A DNA stretch of 64,000 bases from assembly GCA_026119855.1 (NCBI GenBank), contig JAOWBW010000112.1, positions 930,001-994,000 on the forward strand, given 5' to 3'. Made by a program: the position numbers and the translations under genes. The stretch is from Campanula takesimana. Its lineage: Eukaryota > Streptophyta > Magnoliopsida > Asterales > Campanulaceae. A model generated the notes under the pieces. That model did not search any database, was not told where the DNA came from, and was given only the letters and a program-made list of their open reading frames with translations. Shown piece after piece: positions 8,938 to 21,480 of the stretch; position 1 is the stretch's first letter, and each line of letters begins with the position of its first letter.

Positions 8938-11893
8938 TTGAAGCTGCAGCTGCCGGATGGTTCTTGGTGTGATAATGAGAACTTATTGGGAGAGCTTGGA
9001 GATGCACATTTCGAGGAGATTTTTTCTTCTGGTCCTCATGAGGTTGATGACACGTTATTTCAGGGTATTGTGGCAGGAGTAACAGTTGCAGATAATGCGA
9101 TGCTTACTGTAGTTCCTGATGAGACAGAGGTTTGGGAGTCTATTAAATCTCTTAATGCAGACAGTGCTCCGGGATCGGACGGTTTTACTGGTCAATTCTT
9201 TAGGGGATGTTGGTCAATTATTAAAACTGATGTTGTTGCTGTGGTTCAGTCGTTCTATAGAGGTGAGGAACTTCCCAAAGGTTTGTCGTCTAATGTGTTG
9301 GTGCTCTTACCCAAGGTTGATAAGCCGACTGGGTTTAAGGATTTGAGGCCTATTAGCCTGTCCACCTTTATGAACAAGGTGATCTCTAAAATTTTAACTT
9401 TACGACTGGATAGTGTGTTGCCTAAGTTAATTTCTCCGGAACAGACGGGTTTCATTAGGGGTCGTGGTATTCAGGAAAATATTGCCTTGGCTCATGAGAT
9501 GGTGCATCGGATCGATCAGAAGGTTGTGGGTGTGAATGTTCTCTTTAAGATGGATATGTCTAAAGCGTATGATCGACTAGAGTGGGATTTCTTATTTAGA
9601 GCTTTGGAGACGTTTGGGTTTGATGCCAACTGCTGCAGCCTGATTTCGAGGTTAGTGCGGGGTAATTGGTATTCTGTTCGTATGGGGGTGTTTCTCATGG
9701 TTATTTTCCCTCAACTCGTGGGGTGAAACAGGGAGATCCGCTGTCTCCATTGTTATTCATTATTGCTCAGGAAATACTGTCCCGGGCACTGTACAGAGCT
9801 GTTCCGGAGAAGGTGTTTAGGCCGTTTGAACATGGTAGGGGGAATTTTCCATTGACCCATTTGCTTTATGCGGATGACATGCTTTTGTTTTGTAATGGGG
9901 GTCAGAGATCCATTGAGGGTCTTCGTGAGGTTCTGAGTATGTATGAGAGGTCTTCGGGTCAATTGATTAATTTGGAGAAGAGCGGTTTTTATGTGGGTGC
10001 TAAAAGGCGACAGTTCGAGATAGAAAATATTCGAAGATGGTCGGGTTGCACGCACCAGCAGTTTCACCTCAAATATTTGGGGATCCCGTTGTTCAAAGGT
10101 AGAGTCAAGAGGGTACACTTTGCGGAGCTAGAAGCAAAGATGATGAAAAGGGTGGATGGTTGGAAAGCACGGCTTCTGTCATTTGGTGGGAAGGTAACTC
10201 TCATCAAATCTGTGCTTTCAAGCATTCCTATTTATTCTTTGGGTGTGCTAAAGGTTCCTAATGTTGTAACTCGTAAATTGGAAAGCAATATGTCCAACTT
10301 CTTATGGAGCAGTGGAGGTGAAAAACGGGCTCATTGGGTTTCTTGGGATGTGGTTTGTAGACCTATCCAAGAAGGTGGTTTGGGAATTCGGAGGGTGGAT
10401 GATATGAATCAGGCTATGTTAGCCAAGTTGGCGTGGGTGGCCACCAGAGGCAATTCCCTATGGTCATAATGGGTCCGTGTCAAGTATAAATATCAACCTG
10501 CAGCCTCTAGTTCGCATGTGTGGCAAGCTGCATCGTCATATTTACATCAGTTGGATGATTGCAGTCGTTGGGTTGTTGGCATAGGAGATATCAGATTTTG
10601 GACTGATAATTGGTGTGGGGTTCGGCTTGGGGGCCCACTTCCTAAAGATCAACTTTTGACAGTGAGAGATGGTATTCAGGTTTTGGAGGACATGCTTCAG
10701 TTTATCCCACAGGATCTACATGCCAATGTTCGTAGGGTGCATATTGATGAGCATAGTGAGGATCGTCCGGTCTTCATTATTTCAAAAATGGGAACTTTTG
10801 AGACAGCTGCATGGTGGGATTATATTCGGGTCTGCAGCCCTTTGGTGGAATGGGGTGCTAAGGTTTGGCATCCCAACATCCCTACAAAGGTCAGTGGTTT
10901 CTGGTGGAGGGCTATGCACAATGGTCTTCCGGTGGATGCAAAACTGGAGTCTCGGGGCTTCAATATTCCATCTCGATGTGTGTGTTGTCCTGGAGGTGGT
11001 CATAGGGAGACTCTTAATCATTTACTTCTACAGTCGGCGATTGCGCAGTCTGTTTGGAGGCATTGGGTTAGTCTTTTCCCTTTGACTCATAATTATATGG
11101 ATTTGCATCATTTGTGGACTGTTTGGTGTGGTGGACAGTCAAAGCGCCGACAGGTTGGTTTAGTTCGTATGGGTATTATGCTTTTTACTTGTTGGGAGAT
11201 TTGGAAAGCAAGGTGTAAATCGATTTTTGAAGGAACTGTTATGAATAGTGCCAAAATTGTGGATGGGGTTAAAAATTCTCTTATTGAGATGTGCTCATTC
11301 CTAGTCCCGAAAGGGGCTCCTCGTGGGAATTACCGTGTCTTGTTGGAGAGCTTAGGCCTCAAAGTGGCAGAGCATAAGTTTAGGCGGCAGAGGCTGTTGA
11401 GATGGGAGCCTTCGCGTTCTCATGTTTTTACTTTGAATACGGATGGTTCCGCGATAAACGGCCAGTGCACGGGTGGTGGATTATAAGGGATGGTATGGGG
11501 GCTTTTGTTTGTGCCTTTTCACACTACTACGGAGATGGAACCAACATGAAGGCGGAGATCTTTGCTTTACGTGATGGCCTGCGCTTATGTCATTCTTGGG
11601 GTTTACTTTCTGTTCAGGTAAACTCAGATTTCTTAGTAGCTGTGAATATTTTAAAAGGGCGAAATAAGTGTCCGTCGCAATACACGTATGAATTGCGGGA
11701 ATGTGAAAGTTTGATTGGAGGGTATGAGTTACGTCATGTTCTTCGTCAAGCAAATGGGGTTGCGGATAGATTGGATTTTGAAGCTCATATTCATAAAACG
11801 GTTTGGACATATGGATCGTCAAGGGAGCTTCCTCGGAGTGTCTTGGACACGTTACGTTTTGATGAAAGTGGATATTATGTTGAGCGTCGATAA
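8938..11893 (+). pseudogene. LINE ORF2 pseudogene: reverse transcriptase, zf-RVT, RNase H
   Basis: Domains in order: linker (LQLPDGSW at 8938), RT fingers/palm with APGSDGF, LRPISL, QTGFIRGR, FKMDMSKAYDRLEW, then RGVKQGDPLSPLLF and the catalytic YADDM at about 9868. A zinc-binding RVT domain follows (FWWRAMHNGLP...CVCC...H at about 10900-11070). Last comes an RNase H domain (NTDGSA, AEIFALRDGL, NSD; 11430-11780). It is broken by a frameshift near 9680 between MxKAYDR and GDPLSP, a TAA stop at 10467-10469 inside LWSxWVRVKY, and a frameshift near 11480 at the start of RNase H. The residues that catalyse are still visible, so decay is moderate. It is not functional as it stands. Confidence 0.93.
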
Positions 11894-11959
11894 TTATTTG
11901 ATGTTGTTGGTGTTTGCTGCGGCTTGGTTATGGTGTTTGGTTCTTTGGAATAGTTTCTT

Positions 11960-12190
11960 GAGTGCAACGAAGGCATACGAACTCATTTCGGTTGCAAAAG
12001 AGGCACACGGGCCCGTGTGGGGAGGCACACAGACTCGTTTCGTTTGTAGGGAAGGCAGACGGGCCCGTGTGGGGGTCACACATGCCCGTGTGGGATGCGC
12101 CCCTTTCACACGTACTGATGGTGCGTGTTCCATGGCCACACGGGCACATATGGAGAGCACACGGATTCCCGACACGGACTATGGGGTATC
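11960..12190 (+). repeat. GC-rich near-palindromic repeats in LINE 3' UTR
   Basis: ACACGGGCCCGTGTGGGG, AGACGGGCCCGTGTGGGG, CATGCCCGTGTGGG and CACACGGGCACATATGG follow each other within 200 bases. The block contrasts sharply with the AT-rich surroundings. Confidence 0.7.
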
Positions 12191-12582
12191 ACACGGACTG
12201 ATCATCAGCGCATGGAACGTCCGCTATCTTTCTTTCTGGAGCGGGTTGCCTTGGCATGAGTCATCTCTGGGTTGGATTCAGTTGGGCTATTTGGTGGATT
12301 GGGCCTCATTGGTTATCAACTTATTCAGGCTTTGGACTTGGACATTTGATGGATCATTGGGCTCCTTTGAATTTATTAGAATTGTTCTTTGGTTTAATTT
12401 ATTCAGGCTTTTATTTTTTAGATGATTTTACCTTTTGAGGAGTTGGTTTATTTTTTGGATTTTGAGGTCCGGCTCCATATCCAACAATGAGTCGGTTGTT
12501 GTCCCCCTCTTGTACTTATATTTTATAATTAATAAAATATCCCCAGGTGCCGCCCTGGTTTCTTAAATTAAAAAAAAAAAAA

Positions 12583-13325
12583 TCAACAAATGTCACCTGA
12601 TCAATATTCTAAATTTATATTTTTTTTCTTCATTGAAACGTAATTTTTCTCTAGCATACAAGTCAACTTCCAGATAGGATATTCTTTTGGTGTTATTTCC
12701 CCTTCTCTTTCTTCCTTCAAAAAATAAATGAATAACATCTTTGTTTATGTTTGGAGTGAAAATTTACACTGCACCAACAACTTGAAGACTTCTACTTGCT
12801 CCTACAACCTGATTCTACAGCTTGTCTTATTCAACTTGATCTATAGTAACACGTTTATTTTGCAGGTACATAATGCTCCTATTTTTCAGGTCACAATTAA
12901 TTCAATCGTGGATATGTTTCATAAAAGACGTGACTTACTAGCAAAGACCAAGTCAAAGACAAACTCTTATCAACTCAAGTCCAACGGCAAAGGAATAACT
13001 CGGCTATCAACAAACTCTCCGAGATCTTAGGCCTTGATAGTTGATGACGTTGTACCCTTTTAGTATAAATGGATAACACATTATATGTAACACACACGAC
13101 GCACACTGCATTTTTACTTTGAGCTACATTCTTGCTTTCAATCTCCTTGTACTTCCATCATCATTAATAAAATATCACCATTGGAGGTTTTATGTCGGCG
13201 AACACGTTGTTCAAGGGCTTTCCTCGTCTAAATACCGTGTCTATAATTTCTTGAGTTCATAGCGTTATCTTCCATTATGCCCAACTTTTCTCCTTGAAGT
13301 TAGATTACAAAATTTGACCAAAACA
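12583..13325 (+). repeat. Probable 5' LTR (or its 3' part) of a Tat-like gypsy element
   Basis: A TATA-like AGTATAAATGG (about 13061) and a poly(A) signal AATAAAATATC (about 13167) precede the primer-binding site TTTGGCGCCATCTGTGGGAA at 13327-13346. The 3' boundary GACCAAAACA (13325) is inferred from that site. The left boundary is unknown because no second LTR is present in the window; the first 300 bases may be unrelated. Confidence 0.6.
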
Positions 13326-13326
13326 A

Positions 13327-13346
13327 TTTGGCGCCATCTGTGGGAA
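13327..13346 (+). promoter_or_regulatory. Primer-binding site of gypsy element
   Basis: TTTGGCGCCATCTGTGGGAA is the TGGCGCC-type primer site found next to 5' LTRs of plant Tat/Athila-clade Ty3/gypsy elements. Confidence 0.8.
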
Positions 13347-13378
13347 CTTTGGTCTTTTAATTGCTAAAAGAATTAAAG

Positions 13379-16300
13379 ATGTCTATTGGAATGTCTTCAG
13401 CTGTGAACTCGATGGGTTCAGGATCGACAGTGGAGACAATCCCTATCACATCAGAGTACTGCTGGTGTGTCAGGGACGATTCAGACTCAAAGAGGGTCAT
13501 CTGCTACTACAACCCAGGAGATCCCTATCGACATCGCCTCCAACTTGACCGCCAAGATGCGTGATATGAGGCAACAGGTCCAACTGCAGAATGACACCTC
13601 TACAATGCTGATGAACCACGTTGCCAGGTTGCAGCGTGAGATGAGTTCTCTATAAGGTGGAACACCGGCGGTACAGTAAATCAGCTTCCCAAGCATCTTC
13701 TAGACCACCACTCCAAACATGGGGTCTGACCTGTATTCCCCGTACCGACCTAGAAGGCTTGGTTTTGAAGGTGACACTGGAGGGATGTCTGGCTTCGGTG
13801 GGTTCACACCAGTTACTAACCTGACCACCAATAGCACGATCGTTAATCCTGAAACCGTTCCTCCAACTTCGACAACATTTATAACGCCAACTACGGTAGC
13901 GGCAGGGAGTGTTAACCCTCAGTTTGATTTCAATCATCTTAATAATTATCGATTTGCTGCTACTAACAATGATGCATGTAGCCTACTTAGCAGACAAATG
14001 CAGGAACTCAAAGAACTAATCATGAGTGTGTTGGGGTTGACTCTGCCACACAACCAAGCTTATCTAACATGTTATAATGAGTCTCGCTTCACTCCAGCCA
14101 TAGCCAACGTGGTCATTCCAAAGAAGTTCAGTCTACCCCACATGAAGCAGTATGATGGGACGACTGATCCAGCGGAGCATGTTGCATTATATCAGGAGAA
14201 GATGGATGTCGTCCATATTCCACCCCAGTACAAGGAAGCTTGATTTTGCAGGGGTTTTAGCTCAACTCTTACGGGGACAGCTTTGAGATGGCTCATCAAC
14301 CAACCTCTGGGCTCTATCGGATCATATGCCCAACATATAAATATGTTTACTAATCAGTTTTCATGCAACAGGGTGTTCGAGAAGCTGACGAGTGATCTCT
14401 ACAGCAACCTGATGAACTTCTGAAGGATTACCTGAGAAGGTTCAATAGGTAAGCAGTAGACATCCCCAACTTGGACACTGCTACAGCAATCGAAGCCTTC
14501 AGGATGGGACTCAAGAAGGACTCACCATATTATGATGACTTGGTCATGACACCCTGCAAGAGGCTGGATGAAATTAGAACCAGAGTATCTAGACTTATCA
14601 GGCTGGAAGAGGAAAAATTGATACAGGATAAAGCAATCAATAAGAACACAACTCCTGAACATTCAGGTGGCAGAACGGACGCATCTCATTCTGGTGGCAA
14701 GATGGAAACATCTCATGCCAAATCTAATATGGGCAAACCCTACTCTAAACTCGACTCTTATAGAATTCATGTTATGGATGATAATGAAGAGGATGATGAC
14801 TCTTTATATCCTAGAATTGATGACTACTGTTTTTCTGTTGACGTTGCAGGATTTATAAATGCTATGGACAACCTGGGTGAGAAATCTAGATGGCCCAAGA
14901 AGTCTGACAAGCCATCAATCTGGAAAGTCCAAGTGGTGCGCCTATCATGAAGACTTAGGGCATACCACTAAGAACTGCATTTCACTCAGGAAGGAGATCA
15001 GCCACTTATTGTCTAAGGGTCTCCTCAAGGATCTACTTGGTAGAAAGTGTGGACGTACTAAAGATCGTGCAGACAACTAAAGAAAAAAGCTGAAAATCCT
15101 GCATCTCATCCACCTCCAACAAGAGTAGTCAACATGATCAGCGGCGGATCGGACATTTATGGAACAACCTATTAAGCTGCAAAGCGTCGTGCTGCAGATG
15201 CAAAGGAGGACATGTCGTATTTGCCACCAAGATCTCTCAATAAGGATAAGGGTCAGGAAATCACTTTTGATGAGAACAATAGGGTCAGCATCTAGGATCC
15301 ACATCATGATGCCTTAGTTGTGACCCTTCAGGTTGCAAACTGTTTGGTAAGACGCATCTTGATCGAAAATGGGAGTTCAATCAACATTGTAACGACTGAC
15401 GGTTTGAAAGGAATGGGAATCCTACTTAAGAATGTGACCAGGAGTTCTTCCGTCTTGGTTGGGTTTAGTGGTGAGATGAAGCATACCTTTGGGGAGATTA
15501 TTTTCCCATTATATATTGAAGGGGTTAATTCCATGGAGAAATTTTGTGTGATCGGGTGTCAATTATCCAACAACATCATCCTAGGGAGGCCTTGGATCCA
15601 CAACGTGAAAGCAGTCCCATCAACCTACCACCAGTGTCTTAAACTTCCAACACCTTGGGGAGTTATCAAGGTGTCAGGTGAGTAGCAAACAGCTAAAGAG
15701 TGTTACAAGGTGTCCATGAAGGCAGCAAGCAGTCCCAGGTAGGCATAGCAATTACAACGTAAGGCACGTGATGTTCTTGAAACTGCATAATTTGATATAA
15801 AAGAGGCGCAGCTTGATCCTCCTAATCCTGATGTCAAGGTTCCTATAGGGGTAGACATTCCTCTTGAAATTGAAGAGGAAATCGTAGAGTTTTTGAGAAG
15901 TAGAACTCAGTGCTTTGCTTGGAATCATGAGGATATGACGGGCATCAGCAAAGACATTATTACTCACAAATTGAACATAGACCCTAATGCTAAGCCTATC
16001 CACCAGAAGCGAAGGAAGTTTACTCAGGAGCACAACCAGATTATTAGAGAAGAGGTGGAAAGGTTGTTGAAGTCTAAGATGATCAAGGAGGTTAGATATC
16101 CTAAATGGTTGGCCAATGTGGTGGTTGTTGAGAAAAAGAATTACAAATAGCGAGTCTGTGTGGATTTTACAAACCTGAACAAGGCGTGTCCTAAGGATCC
16201 GTTTCCTTTACCCCCACATTGACTCTCTGGTTGATGCAACAACCGGCCATGAGATATTGACCTTTATGGATGCTTCTTCAGGTTTCTACAGATTCAGATG

Positions 16301-17130
16301 GAGCCTTCAGACCAGGAGGATACAGCGTTTATTACTCCAGAGGGTATCTATTGATTTATTGTGATGCCCTTTGGACTAAAAAATGTAGGGGAAATCTATC
16401 AGAGGTTAGTGAACAGGATGTTCAAGGACCAGCTTGGAGAAACAATGGAAGTTTATATTGATGACATGGTGGTGAAGTCCAAATGCATTGGAGATCATGT
16501 TCGAGATCTTAAGGAAGCATTTGACATCTTGGAGGCATTCAACATGAAACTGAATCCCTCTAAGTGTAACTTTGGTGCTAGGGCTGGGAAGTTTCTCAGC
16601 TACATGGTGACCAAGAGGGGCATTGAAGCAAGTCCAAAGCAGATTAAGACCATCATCAACCTAGAATCACCAAGAACCATCAAGGATGTACAAAGGCTTA
16701 CTGGCAAGGTGGCTGCTTTGAACAGATTCATCTCCAAGTCGTCTGACAGTTGCAGGTTGTTCTATGACGTGCTCAGGAAGAACAAGTTGTTCCAGTGGAC
16801 AGAAGAACATGAGGCAGCCTTCAACCAGCTTAAAGAATATCTAGCAACACCACCAATACTCTCCAAACTAGAAACAGGTGAAGCTTTGTAGAAACAAGTG
16901 AAGCTTTGTACTTGTATCTTTCAGTTTTAGAAAATGCAGTCAGCGCGGTCCTGGTAAGAGAGCAAGATGGTACAAAACTTCTTGTCTATTATGTAAGTAA
17001 GTCTCTTTTAGATGCGAAAACCAGGTACTCCCATCTTGAGAAACTCATTCTTGCTCTAATCACCGCCATTATTTTGAAACTCATCCTATATACAGATAAA
17101 TCTTTAGAGAGTGCTCAGAGAGATCTATAA
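13379..17130 (+). pseudogene. Degenerate Tat-like Ty3/gypsy gag-pol, truncated before integrase
   Basis: Gag fragments: 13379-14243 (core around PKKFSLPHMKQYDGTTDP) and 14471-15060 with the Tat-type zinc-binding motif CAYHEDLGHTTKNC near 14936. Protease: 15320-15685, where the usual acidic active site reads ENGSSINIV, an apparent loss of the catalytic Asp. RT: 15893-16891 in several frames, with VDFTNLNKACPKDPFPL, MPFGLKN and the catalytic YIDDM at 16457. RNase H: 16906-17095 (KTRYSHLEK). Stop codons and frameshifts occur near 13660, 14243, 15078, 16148, 16220 and 16889. The integrase, the rest of RNase H and the 3' LTR are missing, so the element is cut off at about 17125. Confidence 0.9.
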
Positions 17131-17345
17131 TTCTACAGTTGCACAGTTAGGAATTGTGTGATCAAAATTCGTGCAGCAGTAATAGTGTGATCTTGTAATC
17201 GTTTCTCCAGATTGATAATAATATTCTCTCCCCTCCCCGTAGATGTAGCCAAGTTGGTGAACCACATAAATCTGTGTTCTTGTGATTGTTTGATTTTCTC
17301 ATCAAGTCTTGTTTATTGCTCTAACAATTAACACTTCTGTTACTC
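17131..17345 (+). repeat. Probable LTR 3'-end remnant
   Basis: GTGATCTTGTAATCGTTTCT and AAGTTGGTGAACCACATAAA followed by TTGTTTATTGCTCTAACA have the look of the 3' part of a copia LTR. There is no matching partner in the window, so assignment is by resemblance only. Confidence 0.4.
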
Positions 17346-17370
17346 TAAAAAAAACAGAAAAAACATTCTG

Positions 17371-17680
17371 GATATTACTTTCAAAGGTACTGGCTATCAT
17401 CTCATATCCAGAAGACTTTATATTGATATCCAGAAGGCTTTATATTTATATCCAAGACCTTCTGGCTATTACTTTCAAATGTTATGGCTATCAATCTCAT
17501 ATCTAGAAGGTTTTATATTGATATCCACACCCATTGGAAGTTCCGATTATTTATAAAAATGACCCTTCTGGCTATTACTTTCAAAGGTTCTGGCTATCAA
17601 TCTTATATCCAGAAGGTTTTATATTGATATCTAGAACAAGTGAGAAGTTTCTATTATTTACAAAAATGCCACTGCGCGTT
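17371..17680. repeat. Three imperfect tandem units of about 100 bp
   Basis: Units start TATTACTTTCAAAGGT(A/T)CTG near 17374, 17466 and 17572. Each contains GGCTATCAATCTCATATCCAGAAGG and TATATTGATATCC. The last unit runs into TGCCACTGCGCGTTTTTTAA, which resembles the arms of the element at 22007-22804. Confidence 0.75.
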
Positions 17681-18221
17681 TTTTAAAGAAGTTTCACATA
17701 TTTAGAAAAATGCCACCGTGTTTTTTTAAAACACGTTTTTCCTGGGAGTTAGGAAAAACACCTTTTCCCAATATTTTGTGAAAGATAAATGACATGAGTA
17801 TCTATGGAAGACAATTATGATATGCATCTTTGTTTTGTGACTCAATATCTGGACTATCATGTTGAACATACATTTCAAAAGGTTGATCTTGAACACGTAA
17901 ACTAATTGAGGTTCAAGTAAACTAATTGAGGTTCAAGCACTGCTTATGAGGGGTTAAGGTTTTTTTTAAAAAAATAATGTAATTATAATGTATGGGGCAT
18001 AGATGAAATTTTATACGAATGAGATATGTTATGTTGGTAGATGATATTTGATATAGCACTCATATCCTTTTATTCTTTTCTTGTGAGTCGCACACCTCAC
18101 TTCTTGTATGAAGAGGTGAGTATTTAACGGGTTTAAAGAATAAAAGATGGTAAGAGTGACATCCCTATTTTGATCAAATGTGAGATGTTAGACTTTGAGT
18201 CTTCTAATCCTATAACGATAC

Positions 18222-20783
18222 TGAAAGGCCCTGTTTAACTTATTGAACAGACTGTTAAATATAGACAGCAAACCCTACTCTTAGGGTTTGCTGTGTGATA
18301 ATAAAACAGAGTAAATAAATGTGCGGCGAAAAATGAATAAAGAATAAATAAAAATAAAAATGTGTAATGTGTGTGTAAGTGTATAGACAAGAGTTATACA
18401 CATTATTTTTAAGTGGTTCAGAAGTAAAACTCTTCTCTTACATCCATCCCCATTGTTGGCAACAGTGAGACCAATTCACTATAATCTTCTTTCTAAGAAT
18501 TACAAGAATTGATAAGGCAAGTTCCTTTAAACTCCATCTACTTAATTGACTTTTCAATTAAGGTTGATTCTTCCAAAGCTAAAAGAAAAATAAAATAAAA
18601 AATCACAAAAGTTTTACAGAAGTATAATGGTAACTGGTGTGAAGGGTTGTGTTGGAAATGGGTGCTTAGCTTGCACAGGTTGAAAGGGGAGTTGGGGTTG
18701 GTCAGAGGTGCAAAAAGATGTGTTAAATGGTTTCAAGGGTACTAGAAAACATGCCAGTGAGTTCCTTTATATAGGGGTGGCATATAGCCGTTGGGGGACA
18801 GAGAGTGCAGATGAGTAATTGTTTATCTTGATTGGTTTAGTCAAGGTTTGATTGACAAGTTGTCAGTTCTTATTGGGAGGCTTTGTTGTCAGTTGGGAGG
18901 AGCTTGTGCAGTCTTGAAGTCGTGTCATAGAAATGATTGAATGGATGTCCAATCATTGGAACAATTTCTTTTAGCAGATCTGAGGTGGCAGGCTTGGTTG
19001 TTTGGCTTGAGCAGTCTTAGATGTTAGGATGTAGGAATTTTAGCTGTTAGATCTTTAGGATTTCATTTGTTGAGGTTTGTTGAGGGATTAATATTGAGCA
19101 TTGCATGGGAATATTTGGAGGTTTGAATGGGTGGTTCCTTGTGTTCAGTGGCGGATCTAGGATTTTTAGTCAGGGGGTCAGAATTTTGTATGACGAGAAA
19201 AAAAAAAAAAGCACACAAGTAAAGACAATAAAATTTAACAAAACATATAAAGCCTACTTTTTGCCCTCACCTCAGGTTAGGAGCGGACTTTTAATTTATT
19301 CCTCTTTATAGTTCATGGCCACATTTTTTATCATATTTAACTAGAAATCCTTAGAACACCTAAAAAGCTACATAATTAAAGTTTCAGGATACTTTTGATA
19401 GTTAGCGACTTACAAAGGAACCAAGTAGTTGTGACATCGCAGGTATTTCCTTGGGTTGCTATATCTCGAGTACTGAACGTCGGAAATCCTTGCTTGAGTC
19501 AATTGACAAGATAACTAAAGGCCAGTTGACAAGATAACGCCACCAACAAAAACACAATGATATAGACTACTAGTCAGGAAACAATTTAGTGTACGAAATA
19601 CATTGATGTTAAATTCAAAATTATTCTCATTTTAAGTACACTAATCTTTATTGCGTCAAGATGATCATCTTCAAAATTTCAGTTTTCTTTGCTCAGCAAG
19701 ATCTAAACTGATCTTAAATACTATGTAAATATGAATCCCTACAATTAAAAGGATATACTCCCTCCAATTTATTTGATCCCAGTATTTAAAATTGAAATAA
19801 CAGTCCAAATAAAGTAACACATGTTCCATTCAGATGTAAGAGTTTCATTTAGCCATTTAAGTCTGTAACATAGCAAACAACAAAACTTTAACCGAACATT
19901 GGAACATAACATAACCTACACAACACAGCACCAGAACAACTGAACCTTCCAATATAGCTTGACACATGTAACTTATAATGTAGTCCATAGTCCTTGCAAA
20001 TAAAATAGAGAACACACTAAGGAATTTCAACTTCCAGTTGAAGAAAACTAACCTGAATAAATCCATAATCTTGGTAGCCTCCAAGATTTTCCGGACAATC
20101 TTCGTTTTGTTGCTGAAAAATTCCCTTTCAAGGTTAATCAATGGCTAAAAAATTAAGAAATATAAAAAAGGGTTCGAATTTCAAAACCATAATTTTTTAG
20201 GATTTTAGAAATTGGGGGATTTGAGATTAGAATAGGAGGGAGAGATGATGAAGGGAGAGAAATAGGTACGTGAACTTAGTCTTTAGCCGCGGTCGGATGA
20301 ACAGCGTGAGTGTGCTTCCCTTTGTCGTCGTCGTCTTGGTAGCCGTAGTAGCAGAGTCTCCCGTTCTTTGGCGAATTGCGGACCAATTGATAGGCAGGGT
20401 GCATTGTGTAATTGTATTTTGAAGTGATTTTTCCGTAGAGTCCTTCTCTTATATACGAGGGTTTGAGTGCAAAATTTAAGGGGGGTCATGTGCAATTTTC
20501 CAGGGGGTCATATTAAAAATTGCTAGTATTTTTGAAGGGGTAAAAGTGAATAAAGGGGAAAGTCAGGGGGTCAATTGACCCCCACGCTATAACGTGGATC
20601 CGCCCCTGCTTGTGTTTGATTGTTGAGTCAATGAAGAGATTAGGGGTATTTAAATATGGCAGCTTTGGTCTTAGTTGTCTGATCATGTATAAAGGTTGTC
20701 TGTACTCAGGTCTTTGAATGCTTAATGTAAGTTATTTGAGTTGATTATTGATTAAGATTGCTTAAGCATTGTAGGGACTAACA
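18222..20783 (-). mobile_element. Solo LTR, minus orientation, interrupted by a hAT element
   Basis: It begins TGAAAGGCCC and ends GACTAACA on the + strand. A perfect 5-bp TSD, GATAC, lies at 18217-18221 and 20784-20788. Copy B retains the empty site (CGATACATTCAATG at about 52452), which proves the insertion. Without the nested hAT and its TSD the LTR is 1091 bp. It is related to the LTR at 1-995. A TATATA motif near 18765 reads on the minus strand. Confidence 0.95.
19146..20608. mobile_element. Non-autonomous hAT element (Tip100-like ends)
   Basis: Ends are CAGTGGCGGATCTAGG and, reverse complemented, CAGGGGCGGATCCACG. They are flanked by a perfect 8-bp TSD, CTTGTGTT (19138-19145 and 20609-20616). 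CAGxGGCGGA ends with 8-bp duplications are typical of hAT elements such as Tip100. At 1463 bp it lacks a recognisable transposase. Minus-strand sequence at 20220-20500 looks like a leader with a small open frame of unknown meaning. Confidence 0.92.
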
Positions 20784-20872
20784 GATACATTCAATGTGTG
20801 ATAATACTAAGCTTGTTGGATAAGATAACTGCGTACAATCCATATGGCATGTAACTCTGTGACCTCATTCAA

Positions 20873-21413
20873 CTACAGTAAAAACTCTATAAATTAATGA
20901 TGCTGGGATCGGTAAAATTTATTAAATTGTAGAGTTATTAATTTATAGATAAATTGATAATTATTAGTTTAAAGAGTTTTAGAAGGTTCAACGACTTTCA
21001 GATTTCTGTATACACTAAATTCATTGTAGACTATGTATGTAATAAGTTGAAAGTCATTGGAAGTTGAATATCTACAACGTATTTTTGAAAACAAACTAGT
21101 ATATAAATGATATGAAGACTTTAAAAAATTCAACATATCTTATACAATGACTTCTCATCTAAAAGGTGTTGCAAAATCAACTATAGAGTCATATTTCACT
21201 AAATTGAAATATTATTTTCTTTTATTTCTAAGAATAATTCATTTGTGAATTTTGTGGGGCCTATAAATTATATAGGGGTCTCTCATAAAATTATTATCTT
21301 ATTATTTATCTATTTTTGTAATTTTTTCAACTGGCCCAAGTCGGGACTGGACAAATATATTATTTTAGAGAGTTTATCAATTTATCGAGTATTAATTTAA
21401 AGAGTTTGTAATG
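20873..21413. mobile_element. Small TIR element (TACAGTAAAAACTC family), copy in repeat A
   Basis: Left end CTACAGTAAAAACTCTATAA and the right-end reverse complement TTACAAACTCTTTAAATTAA form terminal inverted repeats. The copy at 52541-53077 has better preserved ends. Non-coding. No clean TSD was resolved because a MITE end abuts it. Confidence 0.65.
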
Positions 21414-21416
21414 TAC

Positions 21417-21480
21417 ACTCCCTTCGTCCCAGCTCACTTGAGATTATTTCCATGTTGGTCTGTCCCAGCTCATTTGAGAC
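21417..21480. mobile_element. Stowaway-like MITE remnant
   Basis: CTCCCTTCGTCCCAGCTCACTTGAGA corresponds to the left end of the complete MITE in copy B (53080). A partial second copy of the same end starts near 21463 (GTCCCAGCTCATTTGAGACC). The right end is missing. Confidence 0.65.

Larger units (their letters stand above)
8910..12582 (+). mobile_element. 5'-truncated LINE (non-LTR retrotransposon)
   Basis: ORF2 starts abruptly just before the reverse transcriptase domain, with no endonuclease, consistent with 5' truncation during target-primed reverse transcription. The element ends in a poly(A) tail (12570-12582) after AATAAAATATCC. I could not find a target-site duplication. The 5' limit is uncertain: it may abut the MITE at 8907, or that MITE may have landed in the LINE. 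Confidence 0.88.

Noticed and set aside
11962..12425. Overlapping frames on both strands after the LINE RNase H domain
   Set aside because: GC-rich palindromic repeats keep several frames open at once; no domain.
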